This document shows, one piece after another, positions 53,610 through 62,900 of a DNA stretch of 64,000 nt (positions within the stretch are counted from its first letter, which is position 1; each line of letters starts with the position of its first letter). A program made the translations under genes and the position numbers. The stretch is from positions 5,212-69,211 of the forward strand of contig NZ_JAIKXF010000106.1 of the NCBI RefSeq assembly GCF_024684275.1, in the 5' to 3' direction. The notes under the pieces were generated by a model. It did not search any database, was not told the origin of the DNA, and worked only from the letters and a program-made list of their open reading frames with translations. The stretch is from Ruminococcus sp. GTDB lineage: Bacteria; Bacillota_A; Clostridia; Oscillospirales; Ruminococcaceae.

Positions 53610-53999
53610 CTATATCAGCTTTTCTATAAGCTGCAAAAAGCCCTTGAACACGGGGATCCCCAGAACCAGTACAGCGCCTCTGCCCCATAGCTCTGCCGCA
53701 GAGGCAATTGCTCCTTCGCCGCTGTCGCGGCAGAGCTCGGCTGTAATATGGGTTATACAGCATATGGCAAGAGTCTTGAAAACTATGGAGATATAGCTAT
53801 CAGCTATCCCTGCCATTTCAAAAATGTCTCTTATCTCAGCCATTGGCTCATCAAAGAGAAGTACAAAAAAGCCCATTACACCGGCACACACCGCCAGAGT
53901 TACTGACATAGAATGCTCAGTGCAATATTGTTTTAAGATCACGGATATGAGAGTTCCTGCGAGACAGAAAGCTCCTACCGAAAAACAGCTGTCTACCAT
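53610..53999 (-). CDS. spoIIIAD: Stage III sporulation protein AD
   Basis: 129 aa with four TM helices. ISIVFKTLAICCITHITAELCRDSGE is the conserved core. Overlaps spoIIIAC by 7 bp. Confidence 0.95.
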   Translation of the reverse strand: MVDSCFSVGAFCLAGTLISVILKQYCTEHSMSVTLAVCAGVMGFFVLLFDEPMAEIRDIFEMAGIADSYISIVFKTLAICCITHITAELCRDSGEGAIASAAELWGRGAVLVLGIPVFKGFLQLIEKLI

Positions 54000-54190
54000 A
54001 GTCCGAATACATTTTTGACCTTATCGAAAAGGTCACTTATCTCGTCTATTATTACCACGAGAACTACAATGAGCCCTGCAAGTGTGGTCATCATTGCTTG
54101 TTCCTCACGCTCAGCCCGTTTAAGAACCAGATTAAGCACAGCAACTATGATCCCCGTGCCTGCGATTTTAAATATAAGATCAATTTCCAT
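53993..54190 (-). CDS. spoIIIAC: Stage III sporulation protein AC
   Basis: 65 aa, two TM helices with the typical ALNLVLKRAEREEQAMMTTLAG-type segment. Size matches the family. Confidence 0.95.
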   Translation of the reverse strand: MEIDLIFKIAGTGIIVAVLNLVLKRAEREEQAMMTTLAGLIVVLVVIIDEISDLFDKVKNVFGLW

Positions 54191-54193
54191 TCC

Positions 54194-54697
54194 TCAGATC
54201 ACCATAATTCCTACCATTACTCCGGTCAGAACGCCCACGCTCCTGTATAGCTTAGCCTTACTGTGATATTCCGCTGAACGCAGCTCGTACCTCTCCTGCA
54301 TAAGCGATCTAAAAGCTGTGATGCCGTCAAGCTGTCCGTCGATGTCACTGGTTCCCAGAAGCTCACCGAAATCAAGCAGTATTCCCTTTTCCTCATGTGG
54401 AATATCTGCCTCATTCGTCAGAAGACGCCTCCATTGGCTGTGAAAATCAATTTCTGCGGAATATTCATCTGAAAGCTTGCTTATAAAGCCAAGCTTTGAG
54501 AAGTTTTCACGTTTTAAAACAGTGAAAATACTGAAAATATCAGTACCGCAGCTTCTTATCAAGGTTTCAGCAAGTCTGAAAACCTTATCAGATTCAGTAC
54601 AGACAATTACGTATTTTTTTAGCTTTTCAGAACGGTACAAACCAAAAAATGCTCCGCAAAACATGGCTAAAACCGCTGCAATTAATCTAATTCCCAT
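54194..54697 (-). CDS. spoIIIAB: Stage III sporulation protein AB
   Basis: 167 aa. N-terminal hydrophobic helix with a cytoplasmic helical domain and a C-terminal TM, a type II secretion F-like fold. Overlaps spoIIIAA by 11 bp. Confidence 0.93.
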   Translation of the reverse strand: MGIRLIAAVLAMFCGAFFGLYRSEKLKKYVIVCTESDKVFRLAETLIRSCGTDIFSIFTVLKRENFSKLGFISKLSDEYSAEIDFHSQWRRLLTNEADIPHEEKGILLDFGELLGTSDIDGQLDGITAFRSLMQERYELRSAEYHSKAKLYRSVGVLTGVMVGIMVI

Positions 54698-55616
54698 TTC
54701 TCAGCCTCTTTATCTCTCTTATCTTTGATGGAGCCGCAGCACCCTTGAGTATAGCAATAGTATCAAAAAGACCGCTATCGAGCAGGCAAACTATCTCACT
54801 GCGCTTAATAAGTTCATCATAGCAGCTGCCATGAGCAGTAATAATGAATTTTACTCCGCAGCCAATACCGTCGATTATAGCTTCAGAATCTGACAATGAG
54901 GCTATCTCGTCGCATATAATGACCTCAGGAGACAGAGTTCGGATCGATGAGCTGATACCATGAGCTCGGCTGCAATTGCTGATAATATCAGTCATTGCTC
55001 CCACATCGTGCTGAGGAATACCGTCATGGAGACAAGCTATCTCATTTCGCTCATCAATAAGGGCAGTTTTTCTTAAATTGCCAGTAAGTCTGCATATATC
55101 CCGAAGAATTGTTGTCTTACCCGAATTTACTCCGCCGCATATAATAATGTTTTTGTCGTAATTTGAAGAAAATAACTCCTCCCCACAGCCCTCAACAGAT
55201 CTTGAAACACGGAAATTCAGCGATGTAAAATCCGTGAGAACAGGATCAGTTGTGGAGGAATATGCTCCGGAAACACCTGCTCGTACGCCATTCTCTACAA
55301 CAAAATACCCCATAGAAAGCTGTTTACGACAGCTGTGTACCGAATAATGACACAGCCGTTCGACTGCTTCTCTGATGTCAGCTGAAGTCACATTATAAAC
55401 TTCTTTCCTATTATAATAGGAAGTAAGCCCACCGTCACAGCGAAGGAAAGAAATCTTGTCCGGATAAACAAGATATACTGCTCCCTCAGCACGAAGCCTG
55501 ACTTCCATTAAACCGTTCAGCTTATCACGTGGGATATTCAGCAAAAGTCGGCGAAGCTTCTCAGGAAGATAGGCTGTTATAGTCTCAAAGCTTGTACTAC
55601 CATTCATTTTCATCAC
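54687..55616 (-). CDS. spoIIIAA: Stage III sporulation protein AA (ATPase)
   Basis: 309 aa. AAA/type IV-like ATPase with Walker A GGVNSGKTT (about 160-168) and Walker B VIICDEIASL. It powers the SpoIIIA-SpoIIQ channel. First gene of the operon, GGAGTGATG ahead of the ATG; a sigma-E type promoter is expected but I could not place one confidently. Confidence 0.95.
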   Translation of the reverse strand: MMKMNGSTSFETITAYLPEKLRRLLLNIPRDKLNGLMEVRLRAEGAVYLVYPDKISFLRCDGGLTSYYNRKEVYNVTSADIREAVERLCHYSVHSCRKQLSMGYFVVENGVRAGVSGAYSSTTDPVLTDFTSLNFRVSRSVEGCGEELFSSNYDKNIIICGGVNSGKTTILRDICRLTGNLRKTALIDERNEIACLHDGIPQHDVGAMTDIISNCSRAHGISSSIRTLSPEVIICDEIASLSDSEAIIDGIGCGVKFIITAHGSCYDELIKRSEIVCLLDSGLFDTIAILKGAAAPSKIREIKRLRNGN

Positions 55617-55664
55617 TCCTTACATTAAATACTATTCGGCTGTACAAGTCTTTAGAACAAAAAA

Positions 55665-55680
55665 GGACGCCGAAGCGTCC
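55665..55680 (-). terminator. Second of two tandem terminators
   Basis: On the minus strand GGACGC-TTCG-GCGTCC is followed by TTTTTTG: a 6-bp stem on a UUCG tetraloop. Confidence 0.85.
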
Positions 55681-55688
55681 ATAAAAAA

Positions 55689-55710
55689 ACAGCACACCGA
55701 AGTGTGCTGT
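55689..55710 (-). terminator. First of two tandem terminators of the sugar ABC operon
   Basis: On the minus strand ACAGCACAC-TTCG-GTGTGCTGT is followed by TTTTTTTAT: a 9-bp stem on a UUCG tetraloop. Confidence 0.9.
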
Positions 55711-55722
55711 GATTTTTTGTGA

Positions 55723-56622
55723 TTATTCCTTTACACCACCAAGAGCAACACCAGCGATGATGAATCTTGAGAGGAATACATAAGCGATTATGATAGGAAT
55801 AATTGCAAGTGCAATTGCAAGGTAGATAGCACCATAGTCATTCAGCTTATCAGATGACTGAAGAGCAGATACCATCATTGGAAGAGTCTTCTGCTTCAGA
55901 TCAACACTGATGAGGATCATGTTAGGTGTATAGAAGTTGTTCCAGCTTGCGATGAATGCGAAGATAGCCTGTACAGCTATAGCCGGCTTCATCATTGGAA
56001 TAGCAATTGACACGAAAGTTCTGAACTCTCCGCATCCGTCGATACGAGCAGCTTCAACAATATCCAGTGGGAATGAAGACTTCATGTATGATCTCATGAA
56101 GTAAACAACACCGGGTGCTGCAATAGCAGGAAGGATAAGAGGCCAGTAAGTATTAGTCAGTTTAAGGTCTGACATAAATGCAATGAATCCGGCAGATGTT
56201 ACCTGCATAGGTACCATCATTACAAGGAGAATAACTGAATAGGAAATCTCCTTGAGCTTAAAGTCATATACATGGATTCCGTAAGCTGTAAGTGCTGAGA
56301 AGAAAACTGTAAGGAATGTAGAACAAACTGTGATGATCAAGCTGTTCTTATAACCATGGAATGCACTGAAAATAAGCTTGAATTCAGGCTTATTAAATAC
56401 TGTGTTCCAGTTTTTCTTCAGATAATCACTTGGAAGAATGCTGAGTCCGTTTGCTATATCCGTATGTGAACGAGTTGCGTTGATAACAAGGATATAGATA
56501 GGAAGCAGACATATGATCGTAAGGATAATAAACCAAAGAACAAGTATACCCGACTTTAATTTGATCTTAAAGGAGTAATTGTCCTTTACATTTCCGTACA
56601 CACTTTTCATGTTATCACTCAT
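55723..56622 (-). CDS. Sugar ABC transporter permease (MalG-like)
   Basis: 299 aa with six TM helices. The ABC-interaction EAA motif is EAARIDGCGEFRTFVSIAIPMMKPAI (shown in part), about residues 194-219. Partner of the MalF-like permease; import of an oligosaccharide is expected. Its ATG overlaps the preceding gene by 4 bp. No ATPase gene is in the window. Confidence 0.93.
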   Translation of the reverse strand: MSDNMKSVYGNVKDNYSFKIKLKSGILVLWFIILTIICLLPIYILVINATRSHTDIANGLSILPSDYLKKNWNTVFNKPEFKLIFSAFHGYKNSLIITVCSTFLTVFFSALTAYGIHVYDFKLKEISYSVILLVMMVPMQVTSAGFIAFMSDLKLTNTYWPLILPAIAAPGVVYFMRSYMKSSFPLDIVEAARIDGCGEFRTFVSIAIPMMKPAIAVQAIFAFIASWNNFYTPNMILISVDLKQKTLPMMVSALQSSDKLNDYGAIYLAIALAIIPIIIAYVFLSRFIIAGVALGGVKE

Positions 56623-57671
56623 ATACTGATCCCTCCAAACTGCTTACTTTCTCTCTTAGCCTGCTGAGCGATCTTTTTACGCTGCTTCTTCTTAGCGATC
56701 TCGTCCTTGTCACGTGTAAGATAGAACGCAATAAGACCGAGAGCAAGAGTAATGAAGAAGAGAAGTACTGATGTAGCACCAGCGTAACCCATCTTATTCT
56801 CATCAGCCTGAGCATGGAAGTACTGGAAGATCATTACCGCCACTGTCTTGATATGATCCTTAGGAGTTCCTGTCGTATTATACAGGAAAGGAATATCAAA
56901 CATCTGGAGACCGCCGATCATGGAAGTGATAAGAGTATATGCCATGATAGGAGTCAAAAGCGGAAGAGTGATCTTTCTGAATACCTGACCTGAGCTTGCA
57001 CCGTCGATGCTTGCAGCCTCGAACAGTGAAGGATTGATACCCTGAATACCTGACATGAGCATGATCATGGTATTACCGAACCACATCCATGTCTGGATAA
57101 ACATGATAACGAAACGTGAAAGCCATTCACCATCAATAAATGGCATACAGTCGTAAAGTTTAGAACCTGGGTCTCTATGTACGATGCCAAGCTTATAAAG
57201 AATAAGATTGATCGCACCCGGAGTCTGTTCTGACTGTCCGCAGAGCTGAAGGAAAAGAACAGCTACTGAAGCGGCAGTAATTATGTTTGGAAGGTACATA
57301 ACAACCTTAAAGAAGCCCTTTCCCGGAATCTTTAACTGTGCCTCTGTAAACCATACAGCCAGTGAAAGTGAAAGAGCGAGCTGAGGAATAAAGTTACCGA
57401 CCCAAAGGATAACAGTATTTCTCAAGCACTGGAAAAAGCTCTCGTGGATAACTCGAACTTTTCTGGTTCCGCCAAAAAGAATATCCTTATAGTTCTGAAG
57501 TCCTACCCATGCTTCAACGTTCTTACCGTTGCCATGGAAACTTACGATAAAGGTGTTGATCAGCGGCCACATTTGGAAAAAGAAATAAACAAGAAAAAAC
57601 GGCAAAATAAAGAGATAGCCATACTTTGCATAGCTGATCGACTTTATGCGTCTCTGCGCGCCTGATGCCAT
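56619..57671 (-). CDS. Sugar ABC transporter permease (MalF-like)
   Basis: 350 aa with six to seven TM helices and the EAA motif EAASIDGASSGQVFRKITLP (about 225-244). The C-terminal tail is basic (KKKQRKK). The start at 57671 is preferred over GTG 57680 for its distance from GAGAGGG. It follows the binding-protein gene after an intercistronic hairpin. Confidence 0.92.
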   Translation of the reverse strand: MASGAQRRIKSISYAKYGYLFILPFFLVYFFFQMWPLINTFIVSFHGNGKNVEAWVGLQNYKDILFGGTRKVRVIHESFFQCLRNTVILWVGNFIPQLALSLSLAVWFTEAQLKIPGKGFFKVVMYLPNIITAASVAVLFLQLCGQSEQTPGAINLILYKLGIVHRDPGSKLYDCMPFIDGEWLSRFVIMFIQTWMWFGNTMIMLMSGIQGINPSLFEAASIDGASSGQVFRKITLPLLTPIMAYTLITSMIGGLQMFDIPFLYNTTGTPKDHIKTVAVMIFQYFHAQADENKMGYAGATSVLLFFITLALGLIAFYLTRDKDEIAKKKQRKKIAQQAKRESKQFGGISI

Positions 57672-57719
57672 AACACACACCCTCTCGGTAGAATTAATAT
57701 AAATATAAATAAATATACA

Positions 57720-57747
57720 CCTACGGAATACATGAGTATTCCGTAGG
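57720..57747 (-). promoter_or_regulatory. Intercistronic stem-loop between binding protein and permease genes
   Basis: CCTACGGAATAC / GTATTCCGTAGG, a perfect 12-bp stem with a 4-nt loop and no U run. Such hairpins stabilise the binding-protein mRNA and lower permease expression in many ABC operons. Confidence 0.7.
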
Positions 57748-57787
57748 CATATTTATTACATTGTAATGTTAGACTATTTTACTAAAA

Positions 57788-59260
57788 TTAGTCTTCCCAC
57801 TCGAGATCAGGTATTGACTCAGCAACCTTGTCCTTGAATGCTTCAACTGTTTCATCCCAAGACTTGCCGCCCTCAAGGTAATTATCTCTTACAGCTTCAG
57901 CGAAGTTGCCCTTGATTGTTGCATCGTAAGGTGTGATAAGTCCCTTGAAGTCAATGCTCTTAGCATTCTCAGCGAGCTCTGCGAAGTAGTTCTGCTTGTC
58001 AACGAAGTTACCAGAGATCTTCTCGTTGAATACTGTGTTAGCAGAAATGAGGTCGTCCATAACCTTAGAGTTGTTTACATACTCAGGCTTGCTCTTAGCG
58101 TATTCAGTCATCTTAGCCTCATCAGATGTTGCAGCAACGATGAACTCTCTTGCGAGGTCGCCGTTATCAGTCTTTGGATTAACAACCATCCAAGTACCGC
58201 CCCAGTAGAATGGCTGAGGTCCCTCACATACAGCCCACTTGCCGTACTGAGCACCGCCTTCGCCGCCTGCAGCATCGAGGAAGAATCCGCCGAAGCCCCA
58301 AGTTGAAACGAAGTAACCCATTACATTACCGGAAACACCAGAAGCAGTCCAAGCCTGATCTGTCCACTGGTTGTTCTTTGTGATTCCGCCGCAATCCCAG
58401 AGAGCCTTTGCTGTCTCAGCAAACTTCTTGCAAGAATCGTCGATAACGAGCTTGTTGTCCTTAACCCAAGGCTGTGTACGTCCACAAGCAAATGCCTGCC
58501 ACATACCACCGAGTGAGTCAGCAAGAGCAACGCTGCCGCTTGACTTCTCAGAAATTGTCTTAGCAGCTGTTACGAAGTTATCCCAGTTATCGATCTGCTT
58601 CTGCATATCTGCTGGTGTCTCAGCACCGAGGTACTCCTTAGCGAGGTCAGCTCTGTAAGCGAAGCCGCCTGCTGCAGCCTGCCATGAGATACCCTTACGA
58701 ACGCCGTTGGAATCCTTACCGATCTCATCTGTGTAGCTGTAGATATTTGGGAAATCCTTATCACCAAGACCGAGCTTGCTGAGAGGAAGTGTCTTTGTAT
58801 CATCGTTGATGTACTTGAGTGCCCAGTCAGCCTCTACGAAGTAAACGTCGAGGTCTGTACCGTCGTTGAAGAGCTGGTCATAGTTCTCAGAAGCCTGACC
58901 GCCGCCTACACCGAAGTCGATAAACTTGATGCCCTCAACCTTGCCGTCTGCGAGATCAGCAACGATTGTATCAGCGTTAAGGCCCTTCCAAGAAGCGATA
59001 AGAGCAGGAACGTCATCGTGGTTCCAAGCTGCAACTGTGAATGTGTCGCCGCCTGTCTTTACTGATGGATCGATTGTCCCGTCGCCCTCTGGCTCAGTTG
59101 TTGTCTCAGCAGGAGTTGTTGCCTCATCGTTACCAGATGTAGCAGCCTCTGTTGCCTTTTCGCTTGATGATGATGAGCCCTTGTCGCCGCAGCTTGCGAA
59201 AGCTGTAGCTGTCATTGCGAGTGTAGCTACTAAAGCTAAAGTTCTCTTAAGTGTGTTCAT
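57788..59260 (-). CDS. Sugar-binding lipoprotein of ABC transporter
   Basis: 490 aa. Signal peptide with lipobox AFASC (Cys24), a Ser/Thr/Glu-rich linker (25-65), then a family-1-like solute-binding protein fold. The domain has many Trp residues, consistent with stacking on carbohydrate. Together with the two permeases it forms an importer for an oligosaccharide; the energising ATPase is probably a shared MsmK-type protein encoded elsewhere. AAGGAGG lies ahead of the ATG. Acidic C-terminus (DLEWED). Confidence 0.92.
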   Translation of the reverse strand: MNTLKRTLALVATLAMTATAFASCGDKGSSSSSEKATEAATSGNDEATTPAETTTEPEGDGTIDPSVKTGGDTFTVAAWNHDDVPALIASWKGLNADTIVADLADGKVEGIKFIDFGVGGGQASENYDQLFNDGTDLDVYFVEADWALKYINDDTKTLPLSKLGLGDKDFPNIYSYTDEIGKDSNGVRKGISWQAAAGGFAYRADLAKEYLGAETPADMQKQIDNWDNFVTAAKTISEKSSGSVALADSLGGMWQAFACGRTQPWVKDNKLVIDDSCKKFAETAKALWDCGGITKNNQWTDQAWTASGVSGNVMGYFVSTWGFGGFFLDAAGGEGGAQYGKWAVCEGPQPFYWGGTWMVVNPKTDNGDLAREFIVAATSDEAKMTEYAKSKPEYVNNSKVMDDLISANTVFNEKISGNFVDKQNYFAELAENAKSIDFKGLITPYDATIKGNFAEAVRDNYLEGGKSWDETVEAFKDKVAESIPDLEWED

Positions 59261-59284
59261 GAGATTTTTCCTCCTTAAATATCT

Positions 59285-59306
59285 ATATTATACTTGCGTA
59301 TAATAT
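59285..59306. promoter_or_regulatory. Palindrome over the proximal -10 of the binding-protein gene
   Basis: Perfect 9-bp arms ATATTATAC and GTATAATAT flank TTGC. The left arm contains the minus-strand TATAAT, about 25 bp upstream of the start codon; no matching -35 was found. It may be an operator or a regulated promoter element. Confidence 0.5.
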
Positions 59307-59649
59307 TTACGTGGGTAATAAATATTGTTTGCGGGTAACATCGCGGTCTTATTTCTGTCCGATGATTGTGCTCACCGCTGACGTCCTGCAACCGTTCTGT
59401 CAGCCTTTGCTTCTGTTCCCGTGAAGTCATTTTTACTTCACATATATCTTTTTTGCATCGCAGATGAATTTTATATTTCCCGAAGCTTCATGTCAGGGCG
59501 GCGATCATTTGTGAACGTACTTCACATCTGACGTCATAAGAGCCTTTACACTCTGCATACGTTCCATATCATAATACTGTGTCTGATTGATTCCGAAAGT
59601 AATTCTTCCTCGCACAGATCAGCAGTTTTATGCAACAATTGCTTTTGCA
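59307..59649 (-). other. Long structured leader of the sugar ABC operon
   Basis: If transcription starts from the promoter at 59656-59684, the binding-protein mRNA has a leader of about 390 nt. Visible hairpins on the minus strand: GTGAAGT/ACTTCAC in the 59432-59453 region, and GCTGAC/GTCAGC closing 59376-59403. A 36-codon open frame runs from GTG 59615 to the stop at 59505. No known riboswitch class was recognised. The rest of the 688-bp gap between 59260 and 59948 holds no gene I can support; AACATTCA/TGAATGTT (59791-59809) is a perfect 8-bp hairpin. Confidence 0.45.
59311..59338. promoter_or_regulatory. Direct repeat GYGGGTAA
   Basis: GTGGGTAA (59311-59318) and GCGGGTAA (59331-59338) are 20 bp apart, about two helical turns, just upstream of the palindrome. 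It could be an activator site where the -35 is missing. Confidence 0.4.
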
Positions 59650-59655
59650 TTTACA

Positions 59656-59684
59656 AATATACCGTATTTTGCGGTCAAAGTCAA
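59656..59684 (-). promoter_or_regulatory. Distal promoter of the sugar ABC operon
   Basis: On the minus strand TTGACT (59679-59684), 17-bp spacer, TATATT (59656-59661). Confidence 0.65.
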
Positions 59685-59947
59685 GTCTTTGAGTCATTTT
59701 GTAATGTTCTTTAACCTTTTTTGGTCACACCTTACAAACCTCGCTTCCGCTGATTGTGCAAAAACACAACGCGCGCTTTGCTGTTATCAGAACATTCATT
59801 CTGAATGTTACAATTCAGTAACAGCACATTGACGCTTATTACACAATGGGAAGCTTATTCTTTTATGGCTATTGCCGAATACATAAAATTTTTTCTTCTC
59901 TGCTTGTGCAGTTTTGCGCGTTTTTATCAAATGTATATTTGGCTTTG

Positions 59948-62900
59948 TTAAAATTTGCCAATAGAATTGAAAGCATATATCTCAAGTATCACAGATGCGT
60001 CCACAGCATTGGTATGTCCGTCACCGTCCATATCGCCCATTCTCACCTGTGATTCGGTGAGCTCACTTTGTTTTCCTGTAGATATTGCCGCATAGTGGCT
60101 CAGTACTGCCGAAGCATCAACAGCATTCACATGACCGTCAAAATCAACATCGCCTGCCTTTGCTCCATACTGTTTCGGGACAAATACAGTCCTTGAAGCG
60201 AAAGATCTGTCGGTAGCCGAATATCTGACATAACAGCGTGTTTCATATTTAATGATGTTGCCTGTCTTGTATTCACTTCCGATAACTTTATTAAGCAGCT
60301 CTCTTCCGAGACCTGTCCGCTTTTCCATAAGAGCTTCAAATTCATCATAGGTATAGCCATATTCATTGGCTATCTCCTCGATGATCATCTCCGAGAAGTA
60401 TCCCTCGTAGGCTATCTCGTATACATTTTCCTCAAAGGCACAATGGTCTGCATCGTACTGCCTGAGTGAATCTATATCAGGAACCCTTGCGGGAGCGTCC
60501 GGTATATCATACCTGATGATCTCGCTGGGAAATACTCCGTTTTCACCCTTTGCTCTCAGCCTGAAGGACTCACCGGGGATTATACCTATATAGTATAAGC
60601 CGTAATCCTCAGAAGATACATCAGCGCCGCTGATAATCCTTCCCTTTGCAGAGCCGAATCCACTGTTATCGGACTCACCTACAGCTATTTCAAGCTTTTC
60701 GCTCATCTCACGGCTGAAGGGTCCAAGAGCTTCCGCAAAATAGTTTATTTTGAACCCGGATACATCAGCTCTTTCGGGAACAGGAACAGGTATCTCCTTG
60801 CCGTCCTTTACAGCGGTCAGAGTCTGCCCTGCATATTCCAGAACACTGTCATCTGCTGAGAGTGCCTTTCCGTCAGGAGTAATAATGCTGTCTGCAAGTG
60901 AAGTGCTGATAACGCCTTTCTGAACATCGAATCTTACCAGTGAACGTATCACATGAAGGGTAACTGTATTGTCGATACAGTTCTCCCCTGACAGCTTTAG
61001 TTCAATATCTATCAGTCCGTAATCAGCAGGCACAGCCTCTATCACGTCATAGGCACCGTACTTTTTACCGTTATACTCAACATTATTCACTGTACCGAGA
61101 GTAAGCGAAATGGAATCATATTCCTCGGGTATATTTATAGTATATTCATGATCAGATATACGCTTTGCGTATCTCAGATCACTATCGTAGCTGTCGGAAG
61201 CAGTCCTATAGCCGATCCAGTTGAACGCGGCATATTTCGGAGTAAAGTATCTCTCCGAAATAACATTGCTCTTTACGCCTTCGGTCACTGCATAGGCGCT
61301 GATTTTAACTGCATCGGTTACAGCAATGGGAGCTTCATATCTCACGCTCTCCTGCTCGTTATTATATGTATAGAAGATATCGCTCTGCGGACTTCCGCAG
61401 GTAAGCTCTACCCTTTCATTTGCAGCTCCCGCAGGCTGTGAGAACTTCACCTTTCCTATAGGCTCTGCATAAGCTTTCAGGGTAAGATTACCAAAATTGG
61501 ACTTTATATCGCCCATAGCAAATATCTTCCTGTAGTTTTTTTCGCCCTGCTGTGCGTCTCTCCAGAGCTCGGTATCGCTTTCGTCAATGCCGTCGTAGAG
61601 CTGTTCGATAAAGGATTCAAGCATAAACTGCTTTTCTTCCTCGGAATAAGTCACGCTCTCGTCACAGACGTCTGTCCATGTTTCGCCGTCAGCACTGAAA
61701 AAGCTTTCACCTCTGCCTGTCAGACTGCGCATTTCGCTGTCTGTTACATAGGTGCTTATATCGTTTATAGAATTATCCTTGCTCTCTACGTAGAGACTGC
61801 TCTCAAGCGGCAGAACAAATGGCGAATCCTCGCAGAAAAGCTTAACGACAACGCTGAAATCCTCATTATCATTAAGTATTACAGGTTCATCAAGATCTAT
61901 CGTAAAGAACCCCGTCATATCACATTTGCCCTTAGTAACCGCTGAGGGAGTTCCCGATGAGGGATCATTCCTGTCCTTGAGTGCGGAGTATACAGTCACC
62001 TCATACTCGGTGCCTGCATTATATATGTAAGTACCCACAGTACTCAGCTGTATATCACCAACTGAGGTAAAAACATCTGCCATATAGGACGGTCCATTTT
62101 CCTCAGCTGTATCATAAGCTGACATTGTCTGTATTGGTATAAAGCTGTCGTACTGATATATGATGTCGTGCTCGTCGCTGTTTTCCAGCTGATACACCGC
62201 AAAATCGCTGAGCGTACCGTCGTAATAGGAAAGCCAGAAATAGCCTTCGTCACCGTCATGTGTTCCCCAGCTGTTCTGACATAGCCATGCGCCGTCGCCC
62301 TCGGGCTTCTTCTTGAAATGAGAAGCAGGAAAGCTGTCGTCCCAGCCGACTATAGTCACGGCATGGTTGGCAAATCTCGGCTTGCGCTCACAGTATGAGC
62401 TGCTGTACTGACTTGACCAGTTCTTTTCCTTGTCAGACATATAGGATACATCAACTGCCTGTCCATTGTACAGAAAATCCTTAACGAGAGCGTTTATCTC
62501 GTCAAAGTTGCCTCTGTCCCTGTCATATTCAAAATTATATGCGTTTTTGAGGTGATAATCCGACTGAAAATTCATAAGCTCGGTGTCAGTTCGGTTATCG
62601 AAAAAGCTCGTATTCTCATAGGGGAGCTTATCCTCACTGACAGGTCCTATCCACTGTGACCAGAGATTGGTTATCATACGGCCATTTCCGCCCTCAGACA
62701 GTATATCAGAAGTCTCATAGGATACAGGTGTAAGCTGACCTGAGCCAAAATAGTTATAGTAAGCTGTATGCAGCTCTGAAAGATCAATATGCGGAACATA
62801 GGGAAGCATACTTGACTCTGCACTGGTTATTGCCGCGTGTACCCAGCAGGTACCGTAGGAGCCCTGATTCTTTACAGAGGCAGAGCCGTAAACCTTGCGC

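Noticed and set aside
59587..59832. Plus-strand 81-codon frame in the long gap
   Set aside because: No Shine-Dalgarno or homology sign; it overlaps the minus-strand promoter and leader.
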